Both the position numbers and the translations under genes were made by a program. A model generated the notes under the pieces. That model saw only the letters and a list, made by a program, of their open reading frames with translations. It ran no database searches and was not told where the DNA came from. From JAWKSY01 sp041402125 (GTDB lineage Bacteria; Planctomycetota; GCA-002687715; DRQF01), in the NCBI GenBank assembly GCA_041402125.1, contig JAWKSY010000014.1, forward strand, positions 50,903 to 114,902: a stretch of DNA of 64,000 nt, written 5' to 3'. Below are positions 37,110 to 45,990 of the stretch, piece by piece. Each line of letters begins with the position of its first letter. Position 1 is the stretch's first letter.

Positions 37110-40085
37110 TTGAGCCGAGAATCATTATCCGGATCGGAGGCGGCCGGCCGGAGAAGCGCGGCCCTCGCCGCCGCGGCCCTTCTCGCGCTCCTCGATCAGC
37201 TCCTCCTCCCCCATCTCGTGCCCCTGGCGGCGGCGCCCCGGCCGGGCGACGCCCCCATCCTGGCCGGGCTCCTGCTGGGGGCCGGAGCCCTCCTCGCGCT
37301 CCTCGCCGCGCCGCTCCGCGGCCTCGGGACCGTCGTCGCCCTGGCGGCCCTCGTGGGCGCCGCCGGTCGGGCCGCGGCCGACGGCGCCCGCGCCCGGACC
37401 TGGCCGCTGGCGGAGCACTGGTGGTGGATCGGCGGCCTCCTCGCGCTCGCCGTCGGCCTCGCGGCGCTCGCCCGACCCGCGACGGGACCGGCCGCCGTCG
37501 CGCGGCGCGGAGCCGCGGCCCTCGGTGCCCTCCTGCTGGTGTACGCGGTCGCGCGGGTCCAGGTCGGCCGCTACGAGGAGCTCCGCCTCGCGGCGACGGG
37601 GCTCGCCCTCGTCCTGCTCACCGCGGCGCGCGTCGACCGCCCCCTGGCGCGCCTCGGGCTCGCTTCATCCTCTCCCCGCATCGGCGTGGCGCTCCTCGCC
37701 GCGGCGGTCGCGGCGGGGGCGCTCGGCCTCGGCGTGGCGCTGGTCCGTCCGGCGACGGTCACCTGGTCCGAGTACCGGACGCCCCTCGCCGGCGGGATCG
37801 CGGTGCGGCTGCGCGAGGCGCTCCTGCCGCCTCTCGGCGGCGAGGCCGCCGGACCGGCGGTCGCGCCCTACTTCGGACGCGAGGCGCAGCGCGAGGCCCG
37901 ATGCGCGCTCGCGGCCGCCGGCCCTCCGCGCGGGGTCCTGCTCGTGACCGTCGACGCCCTCCGCGCCGATCTCCCGGGCCGCGAGATCGGGGGGCGGGCA
38001 ACGACGCCGTTCCTCGACGAGCTCGGCGCGCGCGGGGCCCGCTTCGACCGGGCCTACACGACGGCGCCGATGTCGCAGCTCGCGTTCCACTCGCTCTTCT
38101 CGGGCCTCGCGCCGGTCCACTACCTCGCGGACGAGGACTTCGACGCGGTGCCGCTGGTCACGGATCGTCTGCGCGACGCGGGCGTCGAGACGCGCGCCGC
38201 CTTCGCGGCCGGCACCTACACCATCGCCGCCGGAAGCAACGCGCGACGCGACTACGGATTCGAGCGTGTCGCCACGCATCCCTGGGACGACCCGCCGGCG
38301 GAGGCTCTCGCGGACGCGCTGCGACCGCGGGGAGAGGGACGCTGGTTCGCCTGGGTCCACCTCCTCCGCCCCCACTACCCCTACGACGACGCCGATCCGG
38401 CCTTCCGCGCCGGCGAGGGCGACTTCGCGGAGTACGCGGCCGAGGTGCGGCAGGCGGACGACGACATCCGTCGCCTCGTCGGCGCCCTCGAAGCCGCCGG
38501 GGTCGGCCCGTTCTGGGCCATCGTGACGGCCGACCACGGCGAGGCCTTCCGCGAGCACGGCACCGATCGCCACGGCACCCAGCTCCACGAGGAGAGCGTG
38601 CGCGTACCGATGATCGTCGTCGGACCGGGGATCGCGCCCGGCGCGCGTCCCGCTCCCGTCTCGCTCGCCGATCTTGCGCCGACGCTCGACGACCTCTTCC
38701 TGGACGACGTCGCGCCGCGCGCCTACGCCGGCCGCAGTCTCCTCCCGCTCCTCCTCGGCACGCCCGATCCCGATCGCCCCGAGGAGGTCCTGATCGACAA
38801 CCCTCCCGTCGGCATCGGCCGCTGGAACGTGGCGGCGGCGCTCGTCGGGCCGCGCTGGAAGCTCATCGTCCGCGAGCGCTCCCGCGAGGTCCGTCTCTTC
38901 GACCTCGAGCACGACCCCGGCGAGCACCGTGATCTCGCCGCGACCGAAGACGAGCGCGCGAGGGCGATGCTCGCCCGCCTGCGCGGCCGTCAGCGTCGCC
39001 CCGTGGACTGGGGCCCGGCGGGGCTCCGCGACGAGGCCGCGTTGCTCGACGAGGCGATCCGTCGCGGCGACGAGGAGGTGCTGGGAATCCTCCTCGCGGT
39101 GGCGGACCTGCCGACGGATCTCCTGCTGCGCGGACTGCGTCAGTTCGCGGACTTCCAGTCGCCGTGGCTCGTCCGCGGTCTGGAGCGCCGCCTCGCCGAC
39201 TCGCGCGATCTCGACCTCGTCGCCGGTCTGGACCTGACGCGCGCCGCGAATCGCGTCGCCGTTCCCCCGGCCTCGCTCGACGCCGCCTTCGCGCGCGCCG
39301 CTGAGAGCCCCCGGGAGGAGCTGCGCGCCCTCGCCGTCGCGACGGCCCTCGCGCTCGGACGCGTCGAGGACGCACGCGCCGTCCTCGGAGACGCGGATCG
39401 ACGAGGGCTTCCGACGCTCGTCGCGGCCGCGCCGCTCCTCGACGGCGATCGACGACGCGACGTCCTCGAGCGGGGGCTCGTCTCGCCCGATTCCCGCGTC
39501 GCCCGCGAGGCCGCGCGACTCGCGATCGATCTCGGCGTCTCCGATCTCCCCGTTCGCGAGAGCGATCTCGCCGCGGAGGACCCCGTTCTCCGCTTCGAGA
39601 CCGCGCGACGACTGGCGAACGCGTCCACGCGCGACGGCGAACGCTGGCGCGAGGCCCTCTGGGCGCACGCCGACCCCGTTCTCTGGTCGGGACTCATGTC
39701 CGGACTCGCCCTCGCTCCCGAGCCGCCCGAGGGCGTCGCCAGGCGTCGTTTCGGTCGCGGATCGTCGTTCCGGGATTGTCGGGGCCTCGCCGCCTTCAAC
39801 GACTACTACGCGCGCGTCATCGCGCGGCGCATCGAGATCCCCTTCGCGATCGAGGACGGTCCGGTCTCGCGGCTCGCCCTGTTCCTCCTCGCGCCCGACG
39901 CGGTCGGGATCGACCTCGTCGTGGGTGAGCGACGGATCCGACTGCCCGCGGCCTCCCATCGGCCCGAACGTCCGATCGTGATAGAACTGCCGGGCGGCCT
40001 CCGAGCGGACGCCCTCGTCCTCGAGATCGAGGACGAGCCCGCGGAACCGATCTACCTGGGCGCGGTGGCTCGCGTCACCCTCTGA
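37110..40085 (+). CDS. Membrane-anchored sulfatase/phosphatase-superfamily enzyme with C-terminal repeats (paralogue of 20620-23965)
   Basis: The 991-residue protein has seven or so N-terminal membrane helices, then an alkaline-phosphatase-superfamily domain: VTVDALRADL (first metal site), a nucleophile region SQLAFHSLFSGLAP with Ser at the position of the sulfatase Cys, and TADHGEAFREHGTDRHG (second metal site). A C-terminal region of about 370 residues is helical and HEAT-like. The nucleophile predicts a Ser-based phospho- or sulfo-hydrolase or transferase rather than a formylglycine sulfatase. The start is uncertain: a TTG at 37110 is used because no ATG or GTG precedes the first helix. 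Eighteen bases separate it from the small molybdopterin-fold gene. Confidence 0.82.
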   Translation: MSRESLSGSEAAGRRSAALAAAALLALLDQLLLPHLVPLAAAPRPGDAPILAGLLLGAGALLALLAAPLRGLGTVVALAALVGAAGRAAADGARARTWPLAEHWWWIGGLLALAVGLAALARPATGPAAVARRGAAALGALLLVYAVARVQVGRYEELRLAATGLALVLLTAARVDRPLARLGLASSSPRIGVALLAAAVAAGALGLGVALVRPATVTWSEYRTPLAGGIAVRLREALLPPLGGEAAGPAVAPYFGREAQREARCALAAAGPPRGVLLVTVDALRADLPGREIGGRATTPFLDELGARGARFDRAYTTAPMSQLAFHSLFSGLAPVHYLADEDFDAVPLVTDRLRDAGVETRAAFAAGTYTIAAGSNARRDYGFERVATHPWDDPPAEALADALRPRGEGRWFAWVHLLRPHYPYDDADPAFRAGEGDFAEYAAEVRQADDDIRRLVGALEAAGVGPFWAIVTADHGEAFREHGTDRHGTQLHEESVRVPMIVVGPGIAPGARPAPVSLADLAPTLDDLFLDDVAPRAYAGRSLLPLLLGTPDPDRPEEVLIDNPPVGIGRWNVAAALVGPRWKLIVRERSREVRLFDLEHDPGEHRDLAATEDERARAMLARLRGRQRRPVDWGPAGLRDEAALLDEAIRRGDEEVLGILLAVADLPTDLLLRGLRQFADFQSPWLVRGLERRLADSRDLDLVAGLDLTRAANRVAVPPASLDAAFARAAESPREELRALAVATALALGRVEDARAVLGDADRRGLPTLVAAAPLLDGDRRRDVLERGLVSPDSRVAREAARLAIDLGVSDLPVRESDLAAEDPVLRFETARRLANASTRDGERWREALWAHADPVLWSGLMSGLALAPEPPEGVARRRFGRGSSFRDCRGLAAFNDYYARVIARRIEIPFAIEDGPVSRLALFLLAPDAVGIDLVVGERRIRLPAASHRPERPIVIELPGGLRADALVLEIEDEPAEPIYLGAVARVTL

Positions 40086-40103
40086 ATCGACGAGGACGAG
40101 ATC

Positions 40104-40511
40104 ATGGCACGACTCGAGATCACGGGCGCGGTGACCCGCGCCACGGTCCTGGACTTCGCGGCGCTTCGCGCCCTCGACGGTCAGATCGAGGACGCGTCGA
40201 GCGTCGTTCCCGGGCGGAACGGCTCCGCCGTCCGTCTCGCCGAGGCGATCGCCCTCGCCGCACCGCTCGACGCGAACGCGGAGGTTCTCATGACGAGCGG
40301 CGACGGCGCCTTCAGCGCCACCGTCCCGCTGTCCGCCCTCTCCGAGGCGCTGCTGCTCTACCGCGAAGGAGACGCGCCCCTGCCGGCCGGACGGGGCGGC
40401 CCGATCCGGCTCCTCATCCCGGGCACTCCCGACTGCGGCGCGGCGTCCGTGGACGCCTGCGCGAACGTCAAGGACCTCGCCCGCATCGAGATCCGCCCCG
40501 AGAGTCCGTGA
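40104..40511 (+). CDS. Small molybdopterin-fold protein lacking the cofactor Cys
   Basis: This is a 135-residue soluble protein that matches the central part of the sulfite-oxidase-type fold (LEITGAVTRATVLDFAALRALDG, SGDGAFSATVPLSALSEALLLYREG, GGPIRLLIPGTPDC), but the usual Cys ligand region (FHCVTTWS in the protein at 5720) is absent. It probably does not bind molybdenum in the normal way and may be a structural or regulatory relative. The ATG has a GAGGA ribosome binding site, and it follows the sulfatase-fold gene closely, so they are probably one transcript. Confidence 0.65.
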   Translation: MARLEITGAVTRATVLDFAALRALDGQIEDASSVVPGRNGSAVRLAEAIALAAPLDANAEVLMTSGDGAFSATVPLSALSEALLLYREGDAPLPAGRGGPIRLLIPGTPDCGAASVDACANVKDLARIEIRPESP

Positions 40512-40800
40512 GGTTCTCGCCCGCGGAATCGACCCGCGGCCGCCGCGTCGGTCCCGGACCGACGCGGGGCTGAATTCGCCGACTCCGAGGTCGCGCGCCG
40601 GACTTCTCGGCCTTTCCGACCCGGCGAAAGCCCCGGGCCAGTCGTGCGTCGATCCCGTCGGCGGGGGCGCGGCGCCCTCGCTTTTCGCGACGGGCCGGAT
40701 CGGCTACCGTCATCCGGCCCGCGGGCGTGAGCCCCGAGCCCCCCACCCCGTCGCGCGACCGGCGCGACGGCGACGCCACCGAACGCATCAGGAGAGCTCC
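40512..40800. other. Intergenic region before the S46 peptidase gene
   Basis: These 289 bases hold no open frame I believe in. They are GC-rich, with a weak -10-like TACCGT near 40704. The promoter of the S46 peptidase gene is probably here but cannot be defined. Confidence 0.4.
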
Positions 40801-42864
40801 ATGACCTCGGTTCGTTCCACCGTCTTCGCCACGGCCCTCGCCCTGGCCGCCGTTCTCGCCCTCGCGATGCCCGCGAAGGCGCAGGACCACCACGAGATGG
40901 GCAAGATGTGGACCTTCGAGCACGTGCCGAAGGACTACTTCCAGAAGACCCACGGGTTCGAGCTGACGCAGGAGTGGCTCGACCACGCGCGCATGTCCTC
41001 CCTCCGCTTCGGCGGCGGCTGCTCGGCCTCCTTCGTCTCGCCGAAGGGGCTGATCATGACGAACCACCACTGCACCCGCGACTTCATCGCGCAGGCCAGC
41101 CCCGAGAACGAGGACTGGGTCCGCGACGGCTTCGTCGCCGAGTCGATGGAGAAGGAGGTCAAGCTCGAGGGCTGCTCCGTCCAGCAGCTCGTCCGCACCC
41201 GGGACATCACCGAACTGATGAACCGCGGCATCGAGGACGGTGACGACGACGCCACCGTCACGCGCAAGCGCGCCGAGAACGAGCAGGCCATCCTGAAGCA
41301 GGCCCGCGAGGAGTCGCCCGACCTCAACCCCGAGGTCATCAAGCTCTACCAGGGCGGCGTCTTCATGCTCTACTCCTACCGCTTCTACACCGACGTCCGC
41401 CTCGTCGTCGCGCCGCACCTCCAGACCTCGCACTTCGGCGGCGACCCCGACAACTTCACCTACCCGCGCTTCGGCATCGACTTCACCTTCTGCCGCGCCT
41501 ACGAGAACGACAAGCCGGTCGACTCCTCGTCCTTCTACTTCCAGTGGGACAGCGGCGGCGCCGAGGAAGGCGAGTCCGTCTTCATCACCGGCAACCCGGG
41601 CCGGACGAGCCGACTCCTTTCGAAGTCGCAGCTCGAGGTCCTGCGCGACATCACCTACCCCATCCTCCTCGAGGGTTGGGAGATCGAGATGGACTACATC
41701 CGCGCCATCTCGGCCAAGGACGCCGAGGTCGAGAAGCAGCTCCGTCCGCGTCTCCTCAGCCTCGAGAACTCGAACAAGGCGGTCGGCGGCTATCTCGCCG
41801 GCCTCCGCGACCCGTCGCTCATGAGCGCGAAGGCCAAGGCCGAGCGCGCGCTGCGCGACGCGGTCGACGCCGATCCCGAGCTCTCCGCCAGGTACGGCGA
41901 CGCCTGGGACCGCCTCACCGAGATCGCCCGCCAGAAGCGCGCCTGCGAGCCGCGCCGTCGCCTCTATCGTCCGAGCGTGGCGGGCCCGATCGTGGAGCGC
42001 GCCTACGCCGCCCTCCGCGCCACCGATGACGCCGATCGCAACGCGAAGATCGCGGCCGAGATCGCCCGCATCGACGTCGCCCTCGACGGCGACCAGAAGG
42101 AGCGGCTCGCGCGCGACCTCTCCCGCATCGGAGGCTGGATGGGCCGGGGCGACGAGCTCGTCGCCGCGATCGCGGCCCACGGCGGCGCGGCCGAGATGCT
42201 CGACGCGATGGCCGAGAAGAGCCTCTTCGCCGACGACGACAAGATCGCCGCGCTCCTCGCCGGCGGCGCCGACGCCGTCGCGAACTCCGACGACCCCGCT
42301 CTCGCCGTCGCCCGGATCCTCCGGGACGGCGGCCAGGAGTCGGGCCGCGAGCTCTCGCGCCTCGGTCAGGAGGAGGAGGTCCAGAAGGTCCGCGTCGGCC
42401 AGGCGGCCTTCGCGGTCTACGGCTTCACCATCAGCCCGGACGCGACCTTCAGCCTCCGCCTGAGCGACGGCAAGGTCGCGGGCTACCCCTGCAACGGCAC
42501 GCTCGCGCCGCACCAGACCGTCTTCTACGGTCTCTTCGCGCGAAACGTGGAGTTCGGGAACCGCTACCCCTTCAACCTCCCCGACATCTGGCGCGAGCGG
42601 GCCTACCGCATCGACATGGTCAAGCCCGTCAACTTCGTCGCCACCAACGACATCATCGGCGGCAACTCGGGCAGCCCCGTCATCGACAAGGACCGTCGCG
42701 TCGTCGGCCTCGTCTTCGACGGCAACATCGAGATGCTCCCCAACAACTTCTTCTACCGCGACGACATCCCGCGCTCCGTGAGCGTGCACACCGCCGCCAT
42801 GGAGGAGTGCCTCACCAAGATCTACGACGCGCAGCGCGTCGTCGACGAGCTGAAGGGGAAGTGA
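40801..42864 (+). CDS. S46-family (DPP7/DPP11-type) serine peptidase
   Basis: This is a 687-residue exported peptidase. A signal peptide (MTSVRSTVFATALALAAVLALAM, cut near PAKA/QDHHE) is followed by the chymotrypsin-like double barrel of family S46. The His is in ISPKGLI-type context, here VSPKGLIMTNHHCTRDFI; the Ser is in NDIIGGNSGSPVIDK near the C-terminus. The helical domain lies between them. S46 enzymes are dipeptidyl-peptidases of the periplasm that release dipeptides from oligopeptides. The P1 preference (DPP7 hydrophobic, DPP11 acidic) is not clear from what I can see. A hairpin at 42919-42955 follows. Confidence 0.93.
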   Translation: MTSVRSTVFATALALAAVLALAMPAKAQDHHEMGKMWTFEHVPKDYFQKTHGFELTQEWLDHARMSSLRFGGGCSASFVSPKGLIMTNHHCTRDFIAQASPENEDWVRDGFVAESMEKEVKLEGCSVQQLVRTRDITELMNRGIEDGDDDATVTRKRAENEQAILKQAREESPDLNPEVIKLYQGGVFMLYSYRFYTDVRLVVAPHLQTSHFGGDPDNFTYPRFGIDFTFCRAYENDKPVDSSSFYFQWDSGGAEEGESVFITGNPGRTSRLLSKSQLEVLRDITYPILLEGWEIEMDYIRAISAKDAEVEKQLRPRLLSLENSNKAVGGYLAGLRDPSLMSAKAKAERALRDAVDADPELSARYGDAWDRLTEIARQKRACEPRRRLYRPSVAGPIVERAYAALRATDDADRNAKIAAEIARIDVALDGDQKERLARDLSRIGGWMGRGDELVAAIAAHGGAAEMLDAMAEKSLFADDDKIAALLAGGADAVANSDDPALAVARILRDGGQESGRELSRLGQEEEVQKVRVGQAAFAVYGFTISPDATFSLRLSDGKVAGYPCNGTLAPHQTVFYGLFARNVEFGNRYPFNLPDIWRERAYRIDMVKPVNFVATNDIIGGNSGSPVIDKDRRVVGLVFDGNIEMLPNNFFYRDDIPRSVSVHTAAMEECLTKIYDAQRVVDELKGK

Positions 42865-42918
42865 GCCCGCCCGCCGGAGCCGCGAGGCGCCGGCACGAGG
42901 CTCGCTCTCGCTCCTGAA

Positions 42919-42955
42919 GATCGGGCCCGCGAGGTTCGCCCTCGCGGGCCCGATC
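42919..42955 (+). terminator. Intrinsic-type terminator after the S46 peptidase gene
   Basis: GATCGGGCCCGCGAGG (42919-42934) pairs perfectly with CCTCGCGGGCCCGATC (42940-42955) around a five-base loop. It is a 16-bp GC-rich stem 54 bases after the stop. The tail tctccgttcc has only a few T, as in other terminators of this GC-rich genome. Confidence 0.65.
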
Positions 42956-43027
42956 TCCGTTCCGGGCCTCGCCTCACGCGCGTCGCGAGGGGTAAGATCG
43001 CCCCGAACGACGGGAGAGGAGTCGCCG

Positions 43028-43558
43028 ATGTCGATCGCCAGCGCGCTGCGGGCCTACGCCTGGAACCTCGCCTACGCGGAGGCGTTGACGCGGGACCTGA
43101 CGGAAGCGCAGTGGACCTGGGACGGCGGACCGGGACTCGAGAATCACGCGGCCTGGACCATCGGACACCTCGTCTCGGGGTCCGACATCCTCGCGGAGGA
43201 TCTGGGTCTCGCGCGCGAGATGTCGCAGGAATGGCGCGAGCTCTTCGAGCGGCGCGGACCCGGCGATCCGCGCCTTCCGAGTCGCGACGCGAGGTACCCC
43301 GACGGATCGGAGCTCCTCGCGGAGTTCGCGCGGCAGCACGACCGCGTGGCGCGCCGCTGGCGCGACCTCGCCCCGGACGACGGCGACGCCCCTCTCGCCT
43401 GGCGTTTCGAGGGGTACCTGCCCTCGCTGGCGGACGCCGCGCTCTTCCTCGCCGTGAATCACGAGTGCCTGCACCTCGGCTCCCTGTCGGGCTGGCGTCG
43501 GGCGCAGGGGCTGCCCTCGGCCCTCGCGGCGATGAGTCGGGGCCCCGCGACACCCTGA
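43028..43558 (+). CDS. DinB-like four-helix protein
   Basis: This is a 176-residue helical-bundle protein of the DinB/YfiT type. Metal-binding histidines are expected at IGHLVSG (near residue 46) and NHECLHLGSL (near residue 146), which are present in the usual HxxxH-like arrangement. Members are metal-dependent thiol transferases or hydrolases, but most are uncharacterised. A GAGAGGAG ribosome binding site precedes the ATG, and a TAAGAT -10-like sequence lies at 42992-42997. The gene stands alone. Confidence 0.8.
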   Translation: MSIASALRAYAWNLAYAEALTRDLTEAQWTWDGGPGLENHAAWTIGHLVSGSDILAEDLGLAREMSQEWRELFERRGPGDPRLPSRDARYPDGSELLAEFARQHDRVARRWRDLAPDDGDAPLAWRFEGYLPSLADAALFLAVNHECLHLGSLSGWRRAQGLPSALAAMSRGPATP

Positions 43559-43660
43559 AGAGGACCCGGCCCGTCGCTCGCAGGCATGGCGGCGGAACGA
43601 TCGGGGATCGCCCCCGCCCCGCCCGGAGCGGAACGGGGGCGGTCGACGCCGCGCGCGGAC

Positions 43661-45097
43661 TCAGCGCAGGAGCTTCGAGAGATCCGGCGCGCCCGACCAG
43701 TTCGGGTCGTGGGTCGCGGGCGTCATGCCCGTGGGCGAACAGCCGGGACAGGTCGGGTTCCAGGTGAGGTTCGCGTACCAGAACGAGAGGCGCTGGGCGA
43801 CCTTCAGGTTGCCGAGGGGCTTGAACTCGACGAGCTTCGAGCCCGGATCGCGGCAGATCCGACGCGCGTAGCAGGCGTAGGTCTCGGAGACGATCCCGAG
43901 CACGAAGTCGCCGTCGGTGCAGGCCCAGGGCGGCAGGAGCGCCGAGGGCGGCGCCCCGTTGGCGGTGCCGACCGTCGGGGTGCCGATGCGGCTCTCGACC
44001 ATCTCCGTCGTCGCCGTCTGATGACGGAAGTCGCCTCGCACCGTGACGCCGACCTGAGCGCTCACGCGGGCGAAGACCGTGCCCGCCTCCCAGCCGACCG
44101 AGGCCGAGGCCTCGGCGGAGATGCCGAGCACGCTCGCCTGCTCCTGTCCCTGGGCGACCGCGAGGCTGCCCGTCGAGCCGAGGTAGCCGCAGCTGATGGG
44201 GACCACCACGCGCCCGTCCCCGCTCCCCGCGATCGGCAGGAGCTCGAGACTCCAGGGCGACCACTCGCGACATCCGGCGTCCGGCACGCCGTAGTCGAGA
44301 CGGACGACGTTCCGTCCGTCGCCGAGCTCGACCTCGAGCAGACCGGGCCGGGCCCAGGTGACCGGCCGCGTGCGAACGACGGCGAGATCGGCGTCGAGCG
44401 CGAGGGCCTCGAGCGCGAGGTTCGTCGCCCCCTCCACCCGCGACGGGCGATACCAGGGAGCCACGAAGAGCCGGACCCCGGTCGGGCCGGTCGGGATCAC
44501 CCCGCTCATCGGGTGACCGCCCGCATCGACGGCATCGAGCCGGAGATCGCGCAGGACCTCACCCTCGAAGACGCTCGCGCAGGAACTCGACGGAGGCGGG
44601 GCCAGGACGCGGAGGTGGGCGTCGGCGGCGAGCGCCCCCGGCGCGACCTCGAGTCGCCCCAGACCCGGCAGCACGAAGGAGCCGCCCTTCGCCGCGAGGA
44701 CGAGTCCGGTCGTCAGCGCCGCGTCCTCGGGCCAGAGCTGCGCCACGAGTTCCCCGGTCCGTTCGCCGCCGAAGCACTCCCGCGCGAGCGTCGCGAATCC
44801 GGGCGCTCGCACCTCGAGTCGCAGCGCCGCCGCGGCCGCGACGGCTCCCGCTCGCGGCAGCTTCGCGGGGAAGGAGACGCGGCCGTCCGCGCCCGTTCCG
44901 CCGGTCCAGACCGCGCCCTCCACGTCGAGGAGCACCGCCGCCCCCACGATCGGGTCTCCGGTCGTGGCCGAGACGACCCTCACCCCGATCTGCACTCCCG
45001 TCGCCCGGACCGGCGCCGCCGCGACGAGCAACATCGCCGCCAGCATTCCCGGGATCCCGAACCGCCGCATCCGTCCCGTCCACCGTTTCGTCGTCAT
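43661..45097 (-). CDS. Secreted Cys-containing protein with an Ig/CNA-B-like domain
   Basis: This is a 478-residue exported protein with a signal peptide (FGIPGMLAAMLLVAAAPVRA). Residues 33-110 look like a carboxypeptidase-regulatory or CNA-B-type beta sandwich (VVSATTGDPIVGAAVLLDVEG, TGADGRVSFPAKL). The remainder is beta-rich and contains about ten Cys, several in pairs (YACYARRICRD, NPTCPGCSPTG). It lies 92 bases downstream of the MNIO partner gene on the same strand. It could be a substrate of that system, or merely its neighbour. AGGTAGGAACG precedes the ATG at 45097. Confidence 0.7.
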   Translation of the reverse strand: MTTKRWTGRMRRFGIPGMLAAMLLVAAAPVRATGVQIGVRVVSATTGDPIVGAAVLLDVEGAVWTGGTGADGRVSFPAKLPRAGAVAAAAALRLEVRAPGFATLARECFGGERTGELVAQLWPEDAALTTGLVLAAKGGSFVLPGLGRLEVAPGALAADAHLRVLAPPPSSSCASVFEGEVLRDLRLDAVDAGGHPMSGVIPTGPTGVRLFVAPWYRPSRVEGATNLALEALALDADLAVVRTRPVTWARPGLLEVELGDGRNVVRLDYGVPDAGCREWSPWSLELLPIAGSGDGRVVVPISCGYLGSTGSLAVAQGQEQASVLGISAEASASVGWEAGTVFARVSAQVGVTVRGDFRHQTATTEMVESRIGTPTVGTANGAPPSALLPPWACTDGDFVLGIVSETYACYARRICRDPGSKLVEFKPLGNLKVAQRLSFWYANLTWNPTCPGCSPTGMTPATHDPNWSGAPDLSKLLR

Positions 45098-45189
45098 CGT
45101 TCCTACCTCACGCGTTCCCTTGGCGGCCGCACCAGCGCGGCCGGGAATCGAGACGAAGGAAGTGGCGACGGGTGACGGCGTCTTCGGGG

Positions 45190-45990
45190 TCAACCGCGAA
45201 GCAGGACGCCCTCGGTCACGAAGTCGTCGAGGAAGGCGTCGAGCTCGTCGAGCGTCGCGCCGCGTTCCTCGGCGTAGCGACGTCGTCCTTGGGGCCCGAC
45301 CGGCTCGCGCGCGAGACGGAACAGCGGCGCCGCGAGCTCGCCGAGCGTCTCCACGGTGACCTCGGGCGCGCCGAATCCCCCGGCGGTCGGACGCGTGACG
45401 ATGAGCAGGGTCTCCTCGCCGGCCGGACGCGGCGAAGGAACGAGTTCCGCCCCGTCCAGGCGAGCTCGCCAGGATTCCGCGAAGGCCGCGGCGCCGGCCG
45501 GCACGACCGCCGTGCCCGCCTCGGGGGCGAGCACGATCTCGCGCGGCCCGGGCGTCGGCCTCGCGCGACGGGCGCGGCGCTCGCGCGCGAGCGCCCCCTC
45601 GACCGCGAGGAGGGTCGTCACGCCGTCGTCGCCCCACTCCCGCGCCTGCTCTTCGGCGAAGGCGAGGAAGGCGAGCGGGATCGACCCGTCCTCGCGCACC
45701 GCGCGGTGAAACCCGCGCGAGGACAAGAAGCCCGCCCCCAGCGCCCGCCCCGCCGCATCGGCGGCGCTCGCGCTCAGCAGGAACTCCTTCAGGACGTTTC
45801 CCATGGCCTGGGTCCGGCGCCGACCGTCGCGATCGGCCGTGATCGCGGCGGGATCGGCCGCGGCGAGGAGGCGCCACTCGTCCTCGGAGAGCCCCTCGCG
45901 GGCCCAGTCCTCGCCCCGCCGGAGCGCGGAGGCGAAATGTTCGTCGTGGAGCATCGAGAAGAGGGCGCGCTGGACGCGACGGTGGTTCAC
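45190..45990 (-). CDS. Putative partner protein of the MNIO (DUF692) enzyme
   Basis: This is a 266-residue soluble protein that starts with a GTG (45990) overlapping the stop of the MNIO gene, so the two are translationally coupled. The N-terminal 90 residues are helical (RRVQRALFSMLHDEHFASALRRG, LSEDEWRLLAAADPAA) and resemble the small helical domains found beside DUF692 enzymes. The C-terminal 120 residues are beta/alpha (PREIVLAPEAGTAVVPAG, ETLLIVTRPTAGG) and may correspond to the recognition domain of MbnC/TglI/BufC-type partners. I base the role on genomic coupling and only weak similarity. An uncharacterised function is possible. Confidence 0.6.
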   Translation of the reverse strand: MNHRRVQRALFSMLHDEHFASALRRGEDWAREGLSEDEWRLLAAADPAAITADRDGRRRTQAMGNVLKEFLLSASAADAAGRALGAGFLSSRGFHRAVREDGSIPLAFLAFAEEQAREWGDDGVTTLLAVEGALARERRARRARPTPGPREIVLAPEAGTAVVPAGAAAFAESWRARLDGAELVPSPRPAGEETLLIVTRPTAGGFGAPEVTVETLGELAAPLFRLAREPVGPQGRRRYAEERGATLDELDAFLDDFVTEGVLLRG

